Source: Terana coerulea | Lineage: Eukaryota > Basidiomycota > Agaricomycetes > Polyporales > Phanerochaetaceae | Assembly: GCA_024811115.1 (NCBI GenBank) | Contig: JAKOGH010000541.1 | Location: 1-21,084 of the forward strand | Direction of reading: 5' to 3' | Length of the DNA: 21,084 nt | Part shown: positions 9,170-17,974 of the stretch, piece after piece | Numbering within the stretch: position 1 is the first letter of the stretch | Layout of the letters: each line of letters starts with the position of its first letter | Notes under the pieces: generated by a model | Seen by the model: only the letters and a program-made list of their open reading frames with translations | Databases searched by the model: none | Told to the model about the DNA's origin: nothing | Program-made: the position numbers and the translations under genes

Positions 9170-10221
9170 CAAGACAGCTCACGCATTCTCGCGCCGATGT
9201 CCGCCGTATTGACCGCGATCGGCACGCGAAGGTTCTACATTCTCGAGCGGCGCTCTGGGACGCGTCGGCAACAAGTGCGTGGTCGGGAAACACGGCGTTC
9301 TTGAGCATACGTCGGGACGTCGGTATCGGAGGAGCCCTGTAAATATTGAATGTCAGTCGCGTGAGCGCACACAACAGAACATGCCAGCCTCGATGCGTCG
9401 GCGTAGAATACTCACCAGACAAGGGCGGAGCCGCGGGGTGCCAAAACAGGGGCACATCGGTTTCTTGTCTGCTCCACGCACTGCCTCGAACGCAGTCGAA
9501 CCGCGCTGTTGCATTGCCCAAGACCATGCCGTCCGAGGTACTCATGAGAGCTTACCCGAGGCTGGCGGACGCCCCATTTGATCGGCTTGCAGCGACGTCC
9601 AAACGTTGTGCATGGCACGACAACGCCGCACACGCGCATCGTAGAATACGCGGGATGCTGTGCATGCCGAGACGCACGCCGGAGCGCGGTTGATGCGCTA
9701 CCAGTGGCCCAGGCGCAGTCGCAAAATCTACGGCAATGAGTGTAAGCGACGCAGACGGATTATCACGATGACCTCAGTGCATCGAGACAACTCACCGCTG
9801 GGCGATCGCGATTCGCAGAAGCGAGCAGCGGTGTACTTGCCGTACCCTGCATGCCTCGCATCGCTTCCAGGCGCCGCGAGTGAAGTGAGATGTCGTCGAA
9901 AACCCCTTTGCGTACCGAGTTGCTGCGTCTTCAACGTCGCGATCCAACCACAGGGTAGACTTCCGATATGCCGAGTTTAGCTGTTTAGCTGTGAACCGTG
10001 GCCAGACTCGCGTCTCACCTTCATTTGGCCAGAGCATTGCCAACCTCGTAGCTTCGCATTTAAATTTCTAGTGCCCGCAGAGGTCTGTAAAAGGTAATCA
10101 TTAGGCATGGACTTGCAGAGGACACGGCCCGACCCGACGTACGAAAGTGGCAGACTCGCGTGCAAAGCGTAACTCTGGTCGCAGAACTGGCGGCGGCGGC
10201 GGCGTGACAGAAATTAGAATG
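9162..10221 (-). CDS. Putative multi-exon gene, unknown function, perhaps decaying
   Basis: The minus strand shows a run of consensus introns: 9795-9728 (GTGAGT to GCCGTAG), 9555-9506 (GTAAGC to AACAG) and 9415-9337 (GTGAGT to TTTACAG, with a CTGAC branch-like site). A further donor, GTAAGTGAGG, lies at 9161. Exons 9727-9556, 9505-9416 and 9336-9162 join in one open frame of about 146 codons with every phase fitting. Upstream, 10221-9796 is also open, split by a short possible intron at 10018-9981. The last exon contains LKNAVFPDHALVADASQSAARE, which has a faint look of a basidiomycete domain of unknown function; I cannot confirm this. Neither a start codon nor a terminal exon could be fixed. 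Confidence 0.38.
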
Positions 10222-10299
10222 ACCGGCTTCGGCGGCGAGACCTTCGCTTGAGTGCGAAGGCCCCGTTTGCCATGACATGTCCGTTCTAGGCGTACGCGC

Positions 10300-11488
10300 G
10301 TGGTCCATCAGCTATATTGCTGGTCGTTGCATTACCATGGTCGAGCGGCCGCGTAGAGACGAGCACCGGCATGCGTTCTCCCCATTCCACTAGTGTCGCG
10401 GCGATGTGGACTCGCTCTAGACGCAATGAGCGGGGTGAGATGTTGGTGTGAATTTGTTTGCGTGTTTCGTTGCCACGTCTCGCCAATCGCGGTTTAACCG
10501 AGACGTTTGGAGCTCTGCTAATTCGGCGTTGATCAGCTGCCAATTGCGACACAAACTCGCGTCTCACTTGCCTCTCTCGAACACGCTGAGGCGACGTCGG
10601 CTCTATGCGTGATCGGCGGCCTCATTTGCTGGTTCAGCGTCCGTCTTGGGCAGGTGTCCCTCAGTTCAGCCGTCGATTTGCGCGCCATCCCATCACACAT
10701 TTTGGACGTGAGAGCTTAACACCAAAGTGTGAAACGCCGGGCGAGACCGCAATTGACAAGCGGCGGCGTCGTCTAGTACTCGCAAGACCAGGATGTATTC
10801 TATGAAGCGTAACGCGTCAGCTAATCGGGTGGTGACAGCCGCAAGCGCGAGGCCTAGCCCGTCGGCGCAAGACACTCACCAAAATGAGACTACTCGAAGA
10901 GGGACATAATGTAGTCTTCCGTTGACGTATCGCTTTCAAGACCCCACACAGCACTGTTGGATTGCGTCGGACAACAATGTCTCCTTGAGGCAATCATGAG
11001 ACATACCTGCAAACGCAATTTCGCTTGATTCGCTCGCCAAGACACCTGCGCCGTACCTCGGCCGCATCGTAATCACCGGCATTCACGAGCGTTCAAGTGA
11101 GCCCTATTGCGCGTCCTGCCTTGCCGGGTGGTAAGGCCGTGCGCATCTGCAAGCGGAAGCTTCGTGACAGAAATGAAGCACATCAGTGGGGAAAACGAGA
11201 CCAGAAACGTGAATCCTCACAAGCAAAGGGACTCACTGCTAAACGTTTCAATATTCTCGGCTCCGTGGTACGCGTTGTCTCGTTTCCGCTGGTCTGGCTC
11301 ACGGTCAGGCACCTGCGAGCAAGGCAAGATGTTGCGGTGCTGGTGGTGCTACCATAACGCCGCCTTTCGCTCAATGTGTTTCGGCGAGCCCTATATCCGT
11401 GTTAGCCCATCAGCGTTTGCAACGTCCATTCGCCTCTCACCTTCTTCCAAGCCAGGGACGTGCCATTTTGATCGTACTTTGACGGCAT
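10300..11488 (-). pseudogene. Diverged duplicate segments of the neighbouring minus-strand gene
   Basis: Protein-like pieces with splice sites lie here but carry interrupting stops. An ATG at 11488 starts MPSKYDQNGTSLAWKK before a GTGAGA donor. Another piece reads NRDWRDVATKHANKFTPTSH (about 10470), matching LDRDVEDAATRYAKGFSTTSH of the downstream gene (about 9930). The donor context GTGAGACGCGAGT occurs at both copies (about 10566 and 10018). A CGATCAAA..GG..CGTCC block near 11470 recurs near 9580. A reading with one in-frame TGA runs across about 10985-10877. The simplest view is tandem duplication followed by decay. Confidence 0.3.
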
Positions 11489-11583
11489 GACGGGCGTGTG
11501 CTGGCCGCTGGGTCCCCGGATGAAGGCCTTACGCCAGCGCTACATCACTTGATGACGTCAGAAGCCCATGTAGTCCGGCTTAT

Positions 11584-11636
11584 GCTATACCATTAACGCG
11601 AAAGAAATGAATGGTACGTACCACTATGGTATAAGC
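11584..11636. repeat. Short inverted repeat
   Basis: GCTATACCAT at 11584-11593 faces ATGGTATAAGC at 11626-11636, an imperfect 10-11 bp inverted repeat with a 32-bp spacer. Just downstream CCGTATTTTGG occurs twice (about 11659-11687). No function is evident. Confidence 0.35.
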
Positions 11637-11801
11637 GGCGAGCTCACTGAACAGAATGCCCGTATTTTGGGCACGCGCCGTATTTTGGTTTCTTCCCCAA
11701 CCGTGTCACGGCACTTGAGAATTAATGTCAGGGCTGTGAAAGGCAAAGAATACTATGCTACTGCACCACGACTAGCCGACAGTGAAGACGAGCGGGCATG
11801 A
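11607..11801 (+). CDS. Hypothetical 64-aa ORF
   Basis: An ATG-started frame of 64 codons has balanced composition and an acidic C-terminus (LADSEDERA). It overlaps tail to tail with the last 49 bases of the minus-strand gene ending at 11753. I do not recognise it, and it may be chance. Confidence 0.2.
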   Translation: MNGTYHYGISGELTEQNARILGTRRILVSSPTVSRHLRINVRAVKGKEYYATAPRLADSEDERA

Positions 11802-12490
11802 AGCGGTGACGGATGTGCGGTCGGCTCTGGGTTCCCCTCCGTTTCTGGATGGTTTCTACGGCCGTACATCTTTTTGCACCATTCTTCGTCTTCGCCAGGA
11901 TACCTTCGCTGTTCTATTTGCCAGCCCTGAGTCGAACATGTGCGTGAGAGCGGAGAGAGAAGTGCTAATGAATATAGACGCCCAAGCCGATTCGAGATCT
12001 CGCTTTGGACTTTGTGGCGTCGGTGTTTGCTCACGTCCCCCTCGGCGCTACCATCTTGTATTCTCGACCACTCACTCCGACATCCATGATACCTTCCTCT
12101 TCGGGGATATTCACAAGCAGCCGCATGTATCATCACTTACAGGCCTCATTGAGCTTGAAACGGCTGCGTATGGCTCTGGTTCTGCAGATGGACGACGCCA
12201 CGTGGATGGGCTCTGTTGCGTGCAGTGCAACTGCGTCGCGCCGTGGTGCACGAGGAGCTGCACAAGCATTTCGGTGAGCTTATGTTGATCTGTTACACGC
12301 ATAACAGATAGGTAGTAAAGCTAGGAAATACAGATGATGATGACAGTCTCTCGCTCAGTGCAGCGGCGGCTCCGACCGCAGCTTGAACCTGGAGAATGCC
12401 AAGCTCGGGTGCTATGACCTGCGCCGAAGCTGTGTTGTGTCTACGTCGGGAAGTGGCCGCTTTGGCACGCGTCATGCCCTTTCGACCCAT
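11753..12490 (-). CDS. Putative four-exon gene, unknown function
   Basis: Model: 12490-12332, 12278-12141, 12098-12076 and 12002-11753, giving 189 aa. It starts at the first in-frame ATG after a stop. Introns open with GTATTT, GTAAGTG and GTGAGTG, and all phases fit. The 23-nt third exon is the weakest part; another acceptor is possible. Residues 1-53 are basic, then Ala-rich and helical (MTRAKAATSRRRHN; AAVGAAAALSERLS). The next exon begins with a hydrophobic helix (LTEMLVQLLVHHG). The last exon ends in a charged, Pro/Ser-rich tail (YPGEDEEWCKKMYGRRN, then HPSPLHARSSSLSAS). No known domain is seen. It lies head to head with the gene at 12694, with about 200 bp between starts, so a shared promoter is possible. 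Confidence 0.45.
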
Positions 12491-12647
12491 CAAGGGTACG
12501 GCGCCCACGTCTTGAACATGCCGACACCGTCCCGATTTGGGACGCGTTCACCGGGGCAGTAAGGCCCGCTCGACAAAACAGAATAGCGTGGCTCGTCGCG
12601 GCGCGAACGCCACATGCGTCCATGAACTGTATATACAGATTTCCACA

Positions 12648-12654
12648 TATAAAG
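12648..12654 (+). promoter_or_regulatory. TATA box of the three-exon gene
   Basis: TATAAAG lies 40 bp before the ATG at 12694, in a TA-rich patch that also contains TATATA at about 12630. The short spacing implies a short 5' UTR. Confidence 0.5.
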
Positions 12655-12693
12655 CGAGAGGACGGGCACTTGCCACCAGACAGCCATCCCAAC

Positions 12694-13410
12694 ATGTCTC
12701 CTGCTGCGCGTCGGACCACTGTACCGTTAACACTTGAAGAGCATGTCAAGCTGCAGGAGGAGCTGCATGAAGCTGAGAGAGCGAAAGCGGCTACCAAACG
12801 GGGCAAGACGGTCACGCCCGGTGAGTACTCAAGCCCGCTTTTGCGTTGTCGCAGTAGGTTCGTGTGTCTGACTCCAGCACCCTCCAGTGACGTCGTACAA
12901 AGGCCAAGTGCGCATATTGCGCCATGCGATTAATCGTCTCGCCGGCTGCCTGTTGTGTACGTCAGCTTGTCGGCTTCACGGGCGACATTACTGATGCGCC
13001 GTGTCTTGGCAGCCCAAACGTCCGGTGTTCCAAGAAGTCGGATGACCTGGGCCGTCACGTCGTTCGGCGACAATCAGATCATCTGGCTGCACAAAGGCCT
13101 GACCCTGCGTGGCTGGCCTGGGGACATTGCCTTCGGCAATCCGCAGGACAGCGGGTGTCTCGACGAGCTGGACCGGATCCACGCTGGCTTCGAGAGCGGG
13201 CGGATCCATTTTGCGAAGCTGACTCGTGAAGAGTCCGACGCACTCGGACCCAAGGAGTTCTGTCCGACGGCGCGGCGGTGGGGCTGCGACAAGCGAGCAG
13301 ATGCATTTGTCACGCTTCCGTACCGTCCTCGAGCAACGCGGTCAAAGAGGAAGACGCGCCAGGATCACATTAAGACAGCGGAAATAGTTACAGATCTAGA
13401 CTCTCTGTAG
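12694..13410 (+). CDS. Small three-exon protein with a GWP motif, basidiomycete orphan type
   Basis: Exons 12694-12820, 12888-12956 and 13013-13410 join in phase and code for 197 aa. Introns are GTGAGT...CCTCCAG and GTACGT...TTGGCAG. Residues 1-42 are charged and helical (LTLEEHVKLQEELHEAERAKAA). The middle runs TSYKGQVRILRHAINRLAG. Exon 3 contains LHKGLTLRGWPGDIAFGNP followed by LDELDRIHAGFESGRIHFAKLTREE. This combination, a 'GWP' turn then a helix with 'SG..HF.KLT.EE', reminds me of a lineage-expanded family of uncharacterised Agaricomycete proteins; this is from memory and unconfirmed. The C-terminus is Lys/Arg-rich (RATRSKRKTRQ) and could be a nuclear signal. It is one of the best-supported genes here: a TATA box, two clean introns and a long terminal exon. 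Confidence 0.75.
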
Positions 13411-13420
13411 TTAGCCGGTT

Positions 13421-14030
13421 CAATGTTCTAACCCTACGCCAGGGTTACGTGCGCAACACAGGTAAAACAGAGCATTTGGTCACTGCTGTGCATAATTTAT
13501 ATGTCTCTTACAACCACTAAGCATGTGCTTGCAATCTATGACAGTTGATAACATCATGGCCTCGCACGCTGTCATACATGTGTCCATTTTTAGATATCTG
13601 GTCATGTGCTAAAGATGGCTGACATCTACGTCCGGCATACCCCTGCTTGGGATATTCAACTCTGGAGCTCCATTTGCTGTGGCTTGCCTTGGCCTTCCTC
13701 AGCTGGCAACAGAAATGTCAGAAATTGGGTAAGAGGAGTTCTCAAGTCAGACAGAATATCTTCTTCCAGACTTGGCAAATCCTCTTGCCCAGCATCGGAG
13801 CAGAAGAGATAACCAGAAGACAGACCATTGGCAGATGATCTGTCCCCTGGATACCGCTAGACGAGGCTTCTAAAATCAGGGGTAAACTCCTTAGTGAGTG
13901 AAAGCTGCAGATGAAATTATAGTGGCCGAAATGCACAGCCCCAGGCCTGGCCCTCACATGCCAGTCCAAATCAGAGCCCTGCGAGATGTGCACACAGAAT
14001 TGACCAATGGAAGGAGCCACTAAATGTGTC
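13421..14030. other. CpG-poor patch, possible decayed or foreign insert
   Basis: I count about 12 CpG dinucleotides in these roughly 610 bases, against 11 in the next 120. The patch is TG/CA-rich, and its word use (many CTGG, CCAG, CTTC) differs from both flanks. A minus-strand frame is open from 14104 to about 13742 but has no recognisable domain. I found no terminal inverted repeats or clear target duplication. Methylation-driven decay of an old transposon is one explanation; a recent insertion from a CpG-depleted source or an assembly artefact is another. Confidence 0.5.
13429..13447. other. TAACCCT/AGGGTTA hairpin
   Basis: A 7-bp perfect stem with a 5-nt loop begins 19 bp after the stop codon of the three-exon gene. 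The arms equal one telomere-type repeat each, but a single unit is not evidence of telomeric origin. It may act near the 3' end of the transcript or be chance. Confidence 0.3.
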
Positions 14031-14257
14031 GCCAGTTGGCACCATGTTGTCGCAGACGGAGTCACGGAGCTCTCTGCGCGTCTCTGACATGCCATCGCTT
14101 GCATTAACGTGCGGGGAAGCCCGTCAATGGTTACCCGCGCACTGCTTTACTCACGTACGGCTGCAAGCCCCGTCTGTGCGTCCAGACTCAGGCTACTGTG
14201 GCCATCCTCCACCCAGTCCCGCCACCGCTTTTCAGGCATTGCCCTGGCGGGATGTTG

Positions 14258-14585
14258 TCAATCATACATGCTCGACGATGGTCGTTGCCAGAGGGCTAAC
14301 CTGGGGAGGCAGTCAACACAATGGAGCCACGCAAGTTTTACGCGAGATACGCACCTCCGCGGTCCTCGCCCTCGTCGATCGCTTTCGCATAGGAAAAGTC
14401 TGCGCGTCAAGACTTCTGTGCCTTGAATCGACCGGTCAGCTTCCGCCGACAGCTCTTCGACCGTCTCCCGGAGGGCCGCTTTCGGTCGACGTGCATGCTC
14501 GGCCATCATCGTCTTCAACAAAGGAGTCTGCGAAGAGGGTCAGAACGACAAAGCAGCGCAAATACCAGGCGAAACACGTACCTAC
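14258..14585 (-). CDS. Putative spliced ORF, unknown
   Basis: Two good minus-strand introns frame an open segment. One starts with GTACGT at about 14581 and ends in TTCGCAG before about 14526; the other starts with GTGCGT at about 14367 and ends in CCCCAG. The middle exon has two adjacent ATGs (about 14505) and reads MMAEHARRPKAALRETVEEL, a plausible amphipathic helix, then an Arg-rich end; after the second intron the frame stops near 14258. Upstream frames do not join without a stop, so the first intron may lie in a 5' UTR. The opposite strand is open over the same DNA for about 240 codons, which weakens the call. Confidence 0.25.
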
Positions 14586-14739
14586 GCAGCGACAGCAGGG
14601 CCGAACAGGCCGCTGCCGCACGCCAAGACATCGGCATTCTTCTCAAGCCGCCATCTACCGGCGGTGGCAGACTGTACGGAACGACAACGCTGGTGGGCGA
14701 AACCGAGAATACCGCCCCGAAACGCCGTCGTTTCCTGTC

Positions 14740-15770
14740 CCCGCCGTGGCACCTACGACCGCCGCACACCAACGTTAGATTCTGCAGACTCTGAGTCCAC
14801 ACGGAGCCACAACGCCCGCGGGATGAAGCTGCGAACATCGCCCTGGGATCCCGCCGTCTCCCGTTCATGTCATGGCACCGACGACCGCCGCACGCCGATA
14901 CGCTCTTCGAGTTGGATTCCATGGACTCCGAGTCCATACGGAGCCATACGCCCGCGGGATGAAGCTGCAGACATCGTCCTGAGATGCCGACGCCGCCGGT
15001 CCTCGCCATGACACCGCGCCGCACGTCGACGTCCTCTTCGAGTTGGAGTTCACGGGCGCCGAGTCCATACGCAACCTCAACGCCCGCAAGATGCAGCCGT
15101 GAGGGCCGCCGCCGCCCTCCGGCACAGTCGAGGTTTAGACCGCCGTCGAGACGGATGAGGTGCACTACGCAATCGAAAATCAGCGCGCGGTCCAACAGCA
15201 AGAGCGGAGCGCGTACCTCGAAATGTCCTCGCACAGTTCCCGGCGGCGCCGGCCAAGCACATACGCTCGAGCGCGACGAAGCCATCTTGAAGCCAGATTC
15301 CCAGAGTCCGAGACCGTACGGAGCCATAACGCCCGCGGGATGTAGCCGCGAGTGCCGCCCTGGGACGCTGCCGCCGCTAGCCAATGGTGGATTCCCAGGC
15401 TCGACCACGTCGGTACTGTCCTGACGCTGAAATCCATGGACTTCGAGCCCGTACGGAGCCATAACGCCCGCGGGATGCAGCCGCGAGTGCCGCCCTGGGA
15501 CGCTGCCGCCGCCAGCCAGTGAATGGGTCCCCACATTCGAGGGTGTTGGTACCATCCCGCGGTCAAACTCCATGGACTTTGAGCCCATACGGAGCCACAA
15601 CGCCTGCGGGATGCCGCTGCGAGTGCCGCCTGGGACGCCGCCGCCGCCAGCCAGTGAATGGGTTCCCACATTCGAGGGCGTTGGTACCATCCCGCGGTCA
15701 AAATTCAGGGACTTCGAGCCCATACGGAGCCACCACGCCCGCGGGATGCAGCCGCGAGTACCGCCTTCAC
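14740..15770. repeat. Minisatellite with 135-bp unit
   Basis: A core ACGGAGCCANNACGCCCGCG followed by GGATG recurs at 14801, 14938, 15069 (diverged), 15318, 15453, 15589 and 15724. Spacings are 137, 131, 249, 135, 136 and 135 bp. The 249-bp gap contains about 113 bp of extra, non-repeat sequence. The last four units are most alike and share a CATTCGAGGG..GTTGGTACCATCCCGCGGTCAAA-type stretch, while the first three form a subgroup with GACCGCCGCAC and TCTTCGAGTTGGA blocks. The array is GC-rich and leaves long accidental open frames on the minus strand. Confidence 0.9.
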
Positions 15771-15910
15771 ACCTCGAGCCCCAGCAGGATGCCGCCATCC
15801 CCTCTGCGAGTGTCTGTGCGGCATCGGGACTTGGTCTGAGGTACGTCGCCTTGCTCGGACCACGCGGTTCTCGCAGCTGACGCCGCCGCCCAGATCGCAA
15901 AGACACGACG

Positions 15911-17610
15911 TATCGACGTCCGGCGAGAGCCTCGACGGGGAACGTTCGCACGGAGGGCGTGAGCGAGGCGGGCGTCCTGTAGAGATGTGCTGGGCCGCGC
16001 GCGAGGTGTCGGTGGCGACGGTGAGGTGCGCTTGAACGCGCGACACGCTGTCTGTCTGTGTTGATCGGGTCGCGTAGGTCGCAGAGTCGGTATGTATCAA
16101 CGTCCGGCGACCGACGACAGCCTGCAGAGATCCGTCGCAATGCGCGACGGGACTGCAGACGGCGCGACCGAGCAGGGCGGAAAAGTCGGGACGGAGCGCG
16201 TGAGGCTGCGGAACGATCGAGACCAGGTGATCGAGGGTCGCGCCGCGATGTTCGTGTTCAGGTGCGCCATGACTTATGCCGCGCGCAACGGCCTTCACTG
16301 ATCGAGTCGCCCAGATCCCAAAGACACCCTATATCGCCGTCCGGCGACCGTCGCCCTGAGGACGCAATGGCAGAAGGCGTCGTGCAGGCCCATGTCGTGG
16401 TGCGCGAGTATTCCAAGACGCGGCGTTCACCAGCAAGTTCGCGGTGGCCATGTCCTCCGCGGGTTGAGGCCGGCGTCGGCGGCGCCGCTGACTCCAGAGA
16501 ATACCGCTATGCGAGGGGGACAGGTCGCCGGAAGGCCTCGTTCGTGAGCGTGGCTGCATCGCCGACGAGCCTGCTGAGGTGCGCTGCGTTCGCGAGCATC
16601 GTATGCCTCTGTTGCTCACGAGCTGCCCAGATGGCGATGACGCTATAGAATGCCGTCCGCCGAGAGCCACATCTGGTGACATGGCGCACCGGGCGGCAGT
16701 GCGCAAGGGCGGGTGGCGAGTGCGTCTCGTCGTCGTCCGTTCGTGAGCGCGGCGGTGTCGCCGGCGAGTGCGATAAGGTGTGTCGCGTCCGCGAGCCTCT
16801 CGGGCTTCCGTTGCTCACGAGCTGCCCAGATCGCGATGACGCTATAGAAACGCGTCCCGCGAGCAAGGTCACGATGCCGAGCTCCAGGTGGTCTCTACGA
16901 GGGGCTGTGGATGGGCACTATTCGCAAGAGGCTGAGATGTCGGGTCGGCTCGACGGCGGCGCGCCAAGCGGCGAAGACGCCGGGGCAGCGGGACGCCGCG
17001 ACCGCGGGCTCGCCGTCGCGTTTGCGCATTGGATGCGCGACTGCGCAAGGCCTGGACGTCGAGCCGCGGACGGCACTGTCTGCCACTGGGAGCGGTGTAT
17101 CCCGTCGTGTTCGCCTCGCCCTCTGTCGAAATACCAACGCCGCTCTGTCAAGCATGTCGGCACCCTTTCCCGCCAGACGCGATGTGAGAAAGCGGACGTA
17201 CGGCGGCAGGAAGCCGGCTCGTGGACGTGAGCGAAATAAGCGCCGCACATCGAATACACCATAGATCGCCGTCCCGCGAGCGGGGGTCCTCGAGGCTGTT
17301 CTAGAGGCACGGTATACATGTCAACATGCGGTGTAAGAGAAGAAGAACGCGAGGGGAACTCACGCGGTGCAGGAACACGGGGGACGGCGTTGGACAGTGT
17401 CGGTATGTATCGAAATCCGGCGAGCGAGGGCAGGCGCGTAGGTTCGAGTTTGGGGCGTTTTGTAGCGTCTACTGGCAGCGCGAACGCATACAGGTAAGCA
17501 CTTGGGAGTTGCTGCCATCCGGACCAGAACACACCTAACGAGCAGCGTAGGGGCGAGCAGCGCAGGCCGGCGGCAAAAGGTCGTGATACAACAGAACGCC
17601 GCCCCGCGAG
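15911..17610. repeat. Second tandem/dispersed repeat family (CCGGCGAG family)
   Basis: Variants of TAT[CA]..NCGTCCGGCGAG occur at about 15911, 16095, 16332, 16643, 16842, 17261, 17401 and 17587. Two neighbouring units share a longer block: 16611-16650 and 16810-16849 are almost identical over 40 bp (GTTGCTCACGAGCTGCCCAG and on), a period of about 200 bp that also includes an upstream GTTCGTGAGCG block. Units at 16085 and 17397 share GTCGGTATGTATC. Spacing varies from about 140 to 420 bp, so it is an old, rearranged array. No convincing gene lies inside. Confidence 0.75.
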
Positions 17611-17753
17611 CGGAATGTGCTTGTGCAACGATTCGCGTAGGGGCTCCCGTCAGCGCACAGGCAAGGCGCGACAGGCGCGACGGCAGTGAACGCACACCTG
17701 TAGCGTCCGCACGCCTGGCGCGCTTGTGCCCACAGTCGACGTCCGAGTGAGAC

Positions 17754-17793
17754 CAGAGAGCCGCAGAGAGCCACAGAGAGCCGCAGAGAGCCA
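17754..17793. repeat. Period-10 microsatellite-like run
   Basis: CAGAGAGCCG and CAGAGAGCCA units alternate about four times in a row, flanked by purine-rich sequence. It is a simple repeat at the end of the large repeat region. Confidence 0.85.
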
Positions 17794-17974
17794 AGCAGAG
17801 GAGAGCGAGAAGCAAGGGGCAGAGACACGGTTGTCATGCGCGATGTGTCACCACGTAGCCCCCGCACTGCGTCACTGTAGCACCCAGAAACCTTCCTGAC
17901 GAGTGCAAGTAGTTCGATCCGATTGCGCCCTCCACGGCGGAGCCACGTCGGTACCGCGTCTGATAGACGCCCCA

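Noticed and set aside
11782..12288. 168-codon plus-strand ORF
   Set aside because: It starts with GTG rather than ATG and overlaps a minus-strand gene model with better splice sites and composition.
13429..13447. Telomere or interstitial telomeric repeat
   Set aside because: Only one TAACCCT and one inverted AGGGTTA are present. There is no tandem array.
14044..14778. About 244-codon plus-strand ORF
   Set aside because: It is long, but the opposite strand has two consensus introns over the same bases. The product is unrecognisable and its 3' end runs into the minisatellite. Not called as a gene.
14515..16140. 541-codon minus-strand ORF
   Set aside because: It lies over the 135-bp minisatellite and part of the next array. 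Repeat units are read in shifting frames and the composition follows GC content, so it is not a protein under selection.
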